This document shows positions 57,403 through 64,000 of a DNA stretch of 64,000 nt, in pieces (the stretch's first letter is position 1; every line of letters begins with the position of its first letter). The position numbers and the translations under genes were made by a program. Where the stretch lies: assembly GCA_010671905.1 (NCBI GenBank), contig JAAHII010000001.1, positions 1,054,001 through 1,118,000 on the forward strand, given 5' to 3'. A model generated the notes under the pieces. It was not told where the DNA came from. It did no database searches and saw only the letters and a list, made by a program, of their open reading frames with translations. Origin of the DNA: Leptolyngbya sp. SIOISBB. Lineage in GTDB: Bacteria > Cyanobacteriota > Cyanobacteriia > Phormidesmidales > Phormidesmidaceae.

Positions 57403-58204
57403 TCAGCGATCGCTCACCACAAAACGAGACAAGTTCACAAACCGCTCCATGGCCAGCATCAAGATAGCGGTGACGAACACCAAGACACCCGCGATCGATG
57501 CTGCTCGCACATCCAAATTATTTTGCACCAATGTCCACATCCGCACGGGCAAGACCTGAGTCCGCGCATCCGACACGAACAAGGAAACTGTGATGTTGTC
57601 GAAGGAAGTCAAAAACGTGATGAAGCTCCCGGCAATTACGCCCTGCCGGGCTAATGGAAATGTGACATGGCGGAAGGTGTACCAGGAGCCCGCACCCAAA
57701 CTTGCTGAGGCGTCCCGAAACGACGAACTCATCTGGCTGAGGCTCACCAAAATCGTTCGCACCAGGTAGGGTACCCCAACCACAATGTGGGAAATGATCA
57801 GCGTCGTCACCGACACTCGCCAGCCGATGAAGTTAAAAAAGACCAGCAACGCTAAACCCACGGAGAGAGCAGGCATCGCCAAAGGAGACATAAACAAGGC
57901 TTCGAGGGATTGCGTTAAGGGGGTGCGGCGCTCACTAATGACTAGCGCCGCAGCAAACCCCAAGGCAATACAGGTCAACGTCGTCACCGTGGCCACCCAG
58001 AGGCTGTTCCAAGCGGCCGCCCACAGCTCCGGTAATTCGCGCAAGGCAATGTACCACTTGATCGATAGACCAGCGGGCGGAAACTGCAAAGTTTCCCCCG
58101 AGGAGAAAGATGCAATCAAGATGATGATGGTCGGTGCGGTGAGCAACACCAGCGCGGTGTAGGCTCCCAAACGGAGTGCCGCGTTGAAGGTGACCCGACT
58201 CCAG
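57403..58204 (-). pseudogene. PotC-like ABC permease, 5' end lost (copy of 62047-62904)
   Basis: From KSSTDWSRVTFNAALRL to the stop, the deduced protein is nearly identical to the intact permease at 62047-62904 (only a few amino acid differences, for example AGLS/DGLS and AGVLV/AGFLV), while the DNA differs at roughly one base in ten to fifteen. The first about 15 codons, including the start, are replaced by a transposase fragment. No start codon with ribosome site is left, so it is probably inactive. The silent-biased divergence shows that both copies were under selection for a long time before truncation, or were brought together after diverging. Confidence 0.8.
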
Positions 58205-58400
58205 TCCGTTGAAGACTTTTGGGCCTGGAACTTTATTCTTTTTGATCGGCAATTCTTTCCACTGACAACCGAGGTACAAGAGCTTCAAAATGTAGTTGAA
58301 GATCGCGTGCAAAGAGAGCTTCGGCTGAGGCCCACGGCGGCCCATGTGTAGATGAGGGCAAGATAAACTCCTCAAACTGTTCTAAGGGGACAGTCCCCTA
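58205..58400 (-). mobile_element. IS4/IS5-type transposase fragment
   Basis: Read leftward from 58375: LSCPHLHMGRRGPQPKLSLH then AIFNYILKLLYLGCQWKELPI, the N-terminal part of IS5-group (DUF4096-type) transposases. The rest of the transposase is missing. The fragment fuses directly to the permease pseudogene near 58204. AGGGGACAGTCCCCT, a perfect palindrome at 58385-58399, may be part of the element's end. Confidence 0.7.
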
Positions 58401-58422
58401 AAAATCATCGCAGGATTCAGCA

Positions 58423-59907
58423 ATGTCCAACATCCTGCTATCGTGCGGGAGAGCCAAATTCTTAATCATCAACGCTTGTGACGTGAGAAAAGCTACCGTA
58501 ACCGAAGGCAAATTGCTCCCCACCTTCCCCTTTCCTGCCGAGGCTCGTTTGTTTGGCTTGCCGCCCGACCAGGGTCGCTGGCTGTTTATTCCGCTCGGCT
58601 TAATGGTGTTGCTCTGTTTAGGGACGGTTTATTCTTGGAGCATTTTTAGCGGCCCCTTTGAGGCAGAACTCAAAAGTCGTCCGGGTACGATTCTACTGCC
58701 ATTTTTGGTTTTGGGAGTCACCTTTACCCTGGTGATGCCGATTACCGGACTGTACATGAATCGCTGTAGCCCACGCATTCTTACCAGTTCGGGGGGAATC
58801 TTAGTGGGTCTGGGCTACCTGCTGGCCAGCCAAGCATCTAGCCTGCTCTGGCTGGTGCTGAGCTATGGCGTAGTGGCCGGTTTGGGGGTGGGCATGACCT
58901 ACGGCGTGCCCCTGGCAGTGGCCGCTCGCTGGTTTCCCGATCGCAAAGGATTGGCCGTGGGGTTGACGGTCGTGGGATTTGGCCTGTCGCCGCTGGTGAC
59001 TGCACCGCTAGCCTTCAATCTGATTAACGGCAATCCCGCCTGGGATTTACCCGCCCTGGGAATACGCCAGACCTTTGTTTTGCTGGGTATTGTGTTTACG
59101 GTGCTAATTGTGGCGATCGCCTCTGTCCTGCGAATGCCGCCGCCCCGCTGGACTCCCAGCAACTTTGCGCAGACGCTCAATCAATCGGTCGAAACGGACG
59201 CCAGTCTGCCCATGATGCAAACCCAGACTTTTTATGGGCTAATGTTTTGCTACACCGTCGGCACCTTTGTCGGGCTAACGGCGATCGCCACAACCGCCCA
59301 GGTCGGAAGCGAACTGGTCAACCTGGAGGCCGAGGAACTTGCTCTGACTGTGCCGCTATTTGCAGTCTTCAATGGGCTGGGGCGACCGCTGTTTGGATGG
59401 TTGAACGATCGCCTGCGCCCTAAGTTCACGATTATCATCATCAACAGTCTGACTTTGATTGCCTCAATTTTGATGATTCACACCAGCCCCAATGAACCCG
59501 GTCAATTTCTGGTGGCGTTTTCCATTTTCTGGTTTTGTCTAGGGGCGTGGCTGGCAGTCGCACCAGCGGCAACCTTGAGCTTTTTTGGGTTGCCCAACTA
59601 CCCTAATAACTATGGTTTATTGTTCCTTGCCTTTGGCGGCGGTGGCCTTTCGGGAATTTTTACGGCGATCGCCCTGCGCGGCATCACGGGAAGTTTTGCG
59701 CCTTTTTTCTATGTCACGGCGACGCTGGCGATCGCGGCAATTTTGGTGGCCTACTTTACCCTCAACGCACCCCGAAAAACGCGGCTGGCGGATTGGCTAT
59801 TTCGCTATTTGATTAGCCCGATTACGCCTCCGCTAATGACATTAGTAGAGGGTTGGCTGGCAGTGGCAAAACCAAAAGAAATCAGGGAGAAAGGGGATGG
59901 CAACTAA
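58423..59907 (+). CDS. MFS transporter, oxalate/formate-antiporter (OFA)-like
   Basis: The 494-residue frame has 12 hydrophobic segments; GRWLFIPLGLMVLLCLGTVYSWSIFSGP (about 50-77) and GVVAGLGVGMTYGVPLAVAARWFPDRKGLAVGLTVVGFG (about 145-185) are typical of the OFA branch of the major facilitator superfamily. The first about 40 residues have no membrane character, so the true start may be downstream (for example GTG at about 58480). OFA members move oxalate, formate, lactate or related anions. The next gene overlaps by 11 bp (ATGGCAACTAA). Confidence 0.85.
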   Translation: MSNILLSCGRAKFLIINACDVRKATVTEGKLLPTFPFPAEARLFGLPPDQGRWLFIPLGLMVLLCLGTVYSWSIFSGPFEAELKSRPGTILLPFLVLGVTFTLVMPITGLYMNRCSPRILTSSGGILVGLGYLLASQASSLLWLVLSYGVVAGLGVGMTYGVPLAVAARWFPDRKGLAVGLTVVGFGLSPLVTAPLAFNLINGNPAWDLPALGIRQTFVLLGIVFTVLIVAIASVLRMPPPRWTPSNFAQTLNQSVETDASLPMMQTQTFYGLMFCYTVGTFVGLTAIATTAQVGSELVNLEAEELALTVPLFAVFNGLGRPLFGWLNDRLRPKFTIIIINSLTLIASILMIHTSPNEPGQFLVAFSIFWFCLGAWLAVAPAATLSFFGLPNYPNNYGLLFLAFGGGGLSGIFTAIALRGITGSFAPFFYVTATLAIAAILVAYFTLNAPRKTRLADWLFRYLISPITPPLMTLVEGWLAVAKPKEIREKGDGN

Positions 59908-61970
59908 TCCGCGTTCGACTCCATCTAGGCATCGTTTTGATAATCGTTTGGGAAATGATTCTGCCAGCTATTTTTCAACCAAAGAACGATTTGAGCATAC
60001 CGGGTTAATCGACTATAGCCACCTGCGATCGCTCTCACAGATGTGGGAGATCACAGAACAATACTTTGGCAATGTGGAGGCGCTGATTGATCCCCACAGT
60101 CGTCCGGCAGTATCGCTGACTTATCGGCAGGTATATCAGCAAATTCGACAGTTCGCGGCAGGGATGCAAACGCTGTTGTCCCCTTCGTCGCCCCTGCAAA
60201 CTTCATCACCAGATTTATCGCCAAATCTCTCACCAGGTCCATCTCAAAACCCGCCTCAAAATCCCCCCATCGTGGCGCTCTTTGCCGACAATAGCTGGCA
60301 GTGGCTGGTGGCAGATCAGGGCATCATGCTGGCGGGAGCAGCGGATGCGGTGCGATCGGCAACTGCAGATCGCGATGAACTGCTCTACATTCTGGAGCAT
60401 AGCCAGAGCAGTGGGCTGGTGGTGGAAAACGCCAAAACGTTAGATCGGTTGGGTGATCGCATCTGGACATTGCCAGTGGAGTGGGTGGTGCTGCTGTCGA
60501 ACGAACAGCCCGACTTACCCGGTCGCCCCTCCCACGTCAAACTACTCACGTTTGACCAACTGCTGGAACTGGGCAACCAGCAGCCGCTACAATCCGTCAA
60601 CACAACTCCAGACACCCTCGCCACGCTGATTTACACCTCTGGCACCACTGGCCAACCCAAAGGGGTCATGCTGAGCCACGCCAACTTGATCTATCAACTG
60701 GTAGCTTTAACGGCGGTTATTCAACCCCTGGTTGGCGATCTCACCCTCAGCATCTTACCCACCTGGCACAGTTTTTGGGCGGGTAGGCGAATACTACACG
60801 CTCTCTCAGGGCTGCACCCAGGTATATACCAATCGTCGTTATCTCAAGCAAGATCTGCAAACCTATCAGCCCGCCTATGTGGTGGGAGTGCCGCGATTGT
60901 GGGAGTCTATCTTCGAAGGTATTCAAAAGTCTTTTCGAGATCGCCCACCTCGAATGCAAGCATTCATTCAATCGTTTCTGGCGGTCAGCAGTCGCTACAT
61001 TCAAGCGGTACGTATCTGGAAGCACCGCGATTTGCGCAATTTACACCCGACGCGATCGGCAGTCCTGCGAGCCTGGGCGACCACGCTGTTGCTGGCTCCG
61101 CTGCACTACTTGGGGGAACTGTTGCTCTACAAGCGAATGCAGCAAGCCCTGGGGGGCAACGTCAAGCAACTCATCTGTGGTGGCGGTTCCCTGGCTCAGC
61201 ATTTAGAAGACTTTTTTGAAATGATTGGCATCGAAATTTTGGTCGGTTACGGTCTGACTGAAACCTCCCCCGTACTCAGTGCGCGACGCTACTGGAACAA
61301 CGTGCGCCAGGCTGCTGGTCAACCCTTAATCCAGACCGAATTTCGGGTTGTCGATCTAGAAACCCGACAAGCCTTGCCCGCCGGAAAACGCGGCTTAGTC
61401 CTGACAAGAGGTCCCCAAATCATGCAGGGCTATTATCGCAATCCCGAAGCCACCACCAAGGCCATTGATCCCGAAGGCTGGCTTGATACAGGCGATATTG
61501 GCTGGCTAGCAGACGATGGCAGCATTATCCTGACCGGCAGAGCCAAGGATACGATCGTCCTCAGCAATGGCGAAAACATTGAGCCACAACCGATCGAAGA
61601 TGCCTGCTTACGCAGTTCATTTATCGATCAAATTGTTCTGGTTGGGCAAGAGCGAAAAGCCCTGGGAGCATTGATTGTGCCTAATCTGGAAGCCCTGCAA
61701 GCCTGGGGATTAGCGCAATCACCGCCGTTGATGATGGGGGAGAATGAAGCGATCGCACTCGACAACCTCATCATCCACAATCTCCTGCGCCAGGAACTTA
61801 ACCGAGAAGTGCGTGATCGCCCCGGCTACCGTTCCCAGGATGAGATTGCTGCATTTACGCTGTTACCGGAGCCAATGACGATCGAAAATGGTCTGCTCAC
61901 CCAAACGCTCAAAATTCGCCGCAATGTGGTTGTGGATCGTTACTCTGAGATGATTCAGGGGTTATTTTAG
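59897..61970 (+). CDS. AMP-forming acyl-ACP synthetase/long-chain acyl-CoA ligase, frameshifted
   Basis: The N-terminal frame contains TLIYTSGTTGQPKGVMLSH, the AMP-binding P-loop (about 245), and ends LSILPTWHSF. The second frame continues GRVGEYYTLSQGCTQVYTN, with VGYGLTETSPV, GWLDTGDIGWLADDGSIILTGRAKDTIVLSNGENIEP and the C-terminal Lys region. One extra T in the T5 tract at 60772-60776 separates them; without it the protein has about 690 residues. It matches the cyanobacterial Aas group, which reattaches free fatty acids to acyl carrier protein. A Ser/Pro-rich insertion (about residues 95-125, PSSPLQTSSPDLSPNLSPG) is unusual. It overlaps the MFS gene start to stop. Confidence 0.85.
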
Positions 61971-62011
61971 CGTTACCAATTGATAGAGTTGAGGCGATCT
62001 CGCACAAGCAA

Positions 62012-62048
62012 AGTCAGACACCACCCGCAAAGCGGGTGGTGTCTGACT
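62012..62048. terminator. perfect 17-bp hairpin between convergent genes
   Basis: AGTCAGACACCACCCGC and GCGGGTGGTGTCTGACT pair perfectly around an AAA loop. The right arm overlaps the stop codon of the intact PotC-like gene. It separates the ligase and the permease transcripts. Confidence 0.85.
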
Positions 62049-62904
62049 AGCGATCGCTCACCACAAAACGAGACAGGTTCACAAACCGCTCCATCGCCAG
62101 CATCAAGATAGCGGTGACGAACACCAGAAAGCCCGCGATCGACGCCGCTCGCACATCCAAATTATTTTGCACCAACGTCCACATCCGCACCGGCAGCACC
62201 TGGGTTCGCGCATCCGACACGAATAGTGAAACCGTGATGTTGTCGAAGGAGGTCAAAAACGTGATGAAGCTACCGGCAATCACCCCTTGCCGGGCTAAGG
62301 GAAACGTCACATGGCGGAAGGTGTACCAGGAACCAGCACCCAAACTCGCCGAGGCATCCCGAAACGACGAACTCATCTGGCTGAGACTCACCAAAATCGT
62401 TCGCACCAGATAGGGCACCCCAACCACAATGTGGGAAATGATCAGCGTCGTCACCGACACCCGCCAACCGATGAAGTTAAAGAAGACCAGCAACGCCAAA
62501 CCCACGGAGAGAGCAGGCATGGCCAAGGGAGACATGAACAAGGCTTCGAGGGACTGCGTCAAGGGGGTGCGTCGCTCACTAATGACTAGCGCTGCAGCAA
62601 ACCCCAAGGCAATACAGGTCAACGTCGTCACCGTGGCGACCCAAAGACTATTCCAGGCCGCAGCCCAAAGCTCCGGCAACTCCCGCAAGGCAATGTACCA
62701 CTTGATCGATAGACCATCGGGCGGAAACTGCAAAGTTTCTCCTGAGGAGAAAGACGCAATCAAAATGATGATGGTCGGCGCGGTGAGCAACACCAGCGCG
62801 GTGTAGGCTCCCAAACGGAGTGCCGCGTTGAAGGTGACACGACTCCAGTCCGTTGCTGACTTTTGGGGCGATCGCGCCGTGGGGGAAAGGGTAGGATTGA
62901 CCAT
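62047..62904 (-). CDS. ABC importer permease, PotC-like
   Basis: The 285-residue protein has six membrane helices; ISHIVVGVPYLVRTILVSLSQMSSSFRDASASLGAGSWYTFRHVTFPLARQG (about 155-215) is the EAA loop that contacts the ATPase. It belongs to the polyamine/opine/iron-type (PotC) permease group, which pairs with a PotB partner, here at 63336. It is followed by a 17-bp hairpin. Its near-copy lies at 57403-58204. The importer substrate is unknown; the location in a nitrogen-related region makes an amine or amide plausible. Confidence 0.9.
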   Translation of the reverse strand: MVNPTLSPTARSPQKSATDWSRVTFNAALRLGAYTALVLLTAPTIIILIASFSSGETLQFPPDGLSIKWYIALRELPELWAAAWNSLWVATVTTLTCIALGFAAALVISERRTPLTQSLEALFMSPLAMPALSVGLALLVFFNFIGWRVSVTTLIISHIVVGVPYLVRTILVSLSQMSSSFRDASASLGAGSWYTFRHVTFPLARQGVIAGSFITFLTSFDNITVSLFVSDARTQVLPVRMWTLVQNNLDVRAASIAGFLVFVTAILMLAMERFVNLSRFVVSDR

Positions 62905-62952
62905 CGCAAAAACCTCAAAGACTGTATGAGAGACTGCACGTATCGAAAATCG

Positions 62953-63298
62953 CTACGGCTTATACATAAGTTGCTGGTCGGTTGGTAATCAGGCTTGAGA
63001 TTCCCCCGAAGAAGGCTACTACACACACATAAGTTTCGTTAATTGGCATGGCCAATCTACTCGCCCCCTAAATCCCCCAATCCTGGGGGACTTTGAATTC
63101 TGGTTTACCCCCAGAATTGGGGGGATGAAGGGGGGCAATGCAGCATTTTGCGGCCTGTTCCAAGATGTATGTAATTAGTAGACCTAAAGAAGGCGGGTAA
63201 CCCCAATTCAGGCGGTGAAAAGCCCCCTTATTAAGGGGGGCGGCGACAGCGGGGGATCTGCCCATATCGCTGAATTCCGAGATGTGTATAAGCGGTAG
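62953..63298. repeat. 346-bp inserted repeat element G between PotC and PotB
   Basis: CTACGGCTTATACATAAG at the left and the reverse complement of the right end, CTACCGCTTATACACATC, form terminal inverted repeats. The inside holds CCCCC/GGGGG palindromes (63063-63140) and, near its right end, repeat D copy 2 (63195-63275, reverse complement of 31943-32060). The gap between these two permease genes is usually short, so this is probably an insertion. Confidence 0.6.
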
Positions 63299-63335
63299 TC
63301 TCGCAAACCGTGAGGACGGCTAAGCTGCCAACGGC

Positions 63336-64000
63336 TTACGTATGCGTATAGGAACGGGTCAAGCGTCCCAGGGAACTGAGCAAGACCACAACCAGCAACA
63401 CCGTCACCAGCAACACGGTGGAAATAGTGGCCGCAAACGGAAAATCAAACAACGAAATTGCCTGCTGGTAGATATACATGGGCATGAACATAATGCGCCC
63501 ACCCCCAATCACCGATGGGGTGATAAAGGAACTCACCGACGCCGAAAAGACTAACAAGGAACCCGAAATAATCCCTGGCAACGTTAACGGGAAGGTGATG
63601 CGCCAGAAGGTGCGCCATGAGGCACCCCCTAAGCTGGCCGAGGCCGACTCAAGATTTGGATCAAGTCGTGCCATCGAAGCGATCAGGGGCAAAATCATCA
63701 GCGGCATCTGAATCTGAGACAGCGCCGCCACCACCCCATGGTGAGTTGATAACAGCCGGATCGGCTCCTCAATGATGGACAGGCTGAGCAGCGTGGAATT
63801 AATCACCCCTTGCCGTCCCAAAATGACAATCCAGGCAAAGGTTCGCACCACGGCACTGGTCAGCAGCGGCAGCACAATTAAGAAGGTCAAAATGCTCCGC
63901 CAGTTGCCAGGCCGCGTGCGGCTATGCAACAGCGCTAGGGGATAGCCGAGTAGCAGACAGACCAGAGTGGTTTTGATGCCCAGCCATACCGTTTCCCACA
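63336..64000 (-). CDS. ABC importer permease, PotB-like (partial, continues past window end)
   Basis: The frame is open from the window end to the stop at 63336 and reads WETVWLGIKTTLVCLLLGYPLALLHSRTRPG at its visible start. Four to five hydrophobic segments follow, and the EAA loop is SASASLGGASWRTFWRITFPLTLPGIISG. It is the partner of the PotC-like permease and lies upstream on the same strand. The 5' end, binding protein and ATPase are probably outside the window. Confidence 0.88.
   Translation of the reverse strand, partial: WETVWLGIKTTLVCLLLGYPLALLHSRTRPGNWRSILTFLIVLPLLTSAVVRTFAWIVILGRQGVINSTLLSLSIIEEPIRLLSTHHGVVAALSQIQMPLMILPLIASMARLDPNLESASASLGGASWRTFWRITFPLTLPGIISGSLLVFSASVSSFITPSVIGGGRIMFMPMYIYQQAISLFDFPFAATISTVLLVTVLLVVVLLSSLGRLTRSYTHT

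Overview
The window is chromosomal DNA of a cyanobacterium, probably a filamentous or Leptolyngbya-like lineage. The evidence is a complete psbA gene for the photosystem II D1 protein, many HIP1-type GCGATCGC octamers, a valyl-tRNA synthetase carrying the cyanobacterial CAAD membrane domain, an acyl-ACP-synthetase-like ligase and an NtcA-type promoter. The genus assignment is inference only.

Region 1 (1-20500) is mostly housekeeping: a LapA-like membrane protein, alanine dehydrogenase, a VOC protein, a cell-wall pair (SpoIID/LytB protein plus amidase/glucosaminidase), an ABC exporter, a HAD phosphatase, D-aminoacyl-tRNA deacylase, a nucleotide-transporter-like protein with a HAMP sensor protein, HtpG and ValRS. 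Region 2 (20500-27100) holds a GT2 glycosyltransferase, psbA, a decayed LysE exporter, four consecutive GNAT acetyltransferases, a small unknown protein and a 1-Cys peroxiredoxin. Region 3 (27600-31815) is a decayed RTX protein, a DOPA-dioxygenase-like protein and a large glycine-rich surface-type protein with five C-terminal repeats. Region 4 (32900-45000) returns to core genes: a coiled-coil EamA transporter, UbiX, RNase R, ArgC, a cupin and Tex. Mobile miniature elements are scattered between them.

Region 5 (45400-64000) looks accessory. It starts with an HNH nuclease gene and a 3' fragment of tRNA-Thr. An amidase with a Fur-box-like palindrome at its start codon follows, divergent from a seven-gene cluster: amidohydrolase, SsuABC-type importer (three genes), a TIGR03943-type domain protein, an Asp/Glu-racemase-family enzyme and a second amidase. 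A textbook NtcA-activated promoter (GTA-N8-TAC, 22 bp, TATTAT) precedes the cluster. I infer a nitrogen-controlled system for importing and breaking down an organic nitrogen compound, probably a ring amide or amine; the substrate is unknown. Beyond it lie a membrane-anchored bulb-type lectin, a truncated PotC-like permease joined to a transposase fragment, an OFA-type MFS transporter, an acyl-ACP/CoA ligase, an intact PotC-like permease and a PotB-like permease running off the window.

At least three families of miniature inverted-repeat elements are visible: A, 135 bp with perfect 8-bp target duplications; B, about 130 bp with TA ends, five copies; and C, 105 bp with TA ends. A small Cys/His-rich gene at 40901-41491 has been hit by both a C and an A element, and removing them on paper restores one continuous reading frame. 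Several genes, including the normally essential valS, carry one-base frameshifts, most in homopolymers. These may be sequencing errors rather than true mutations.
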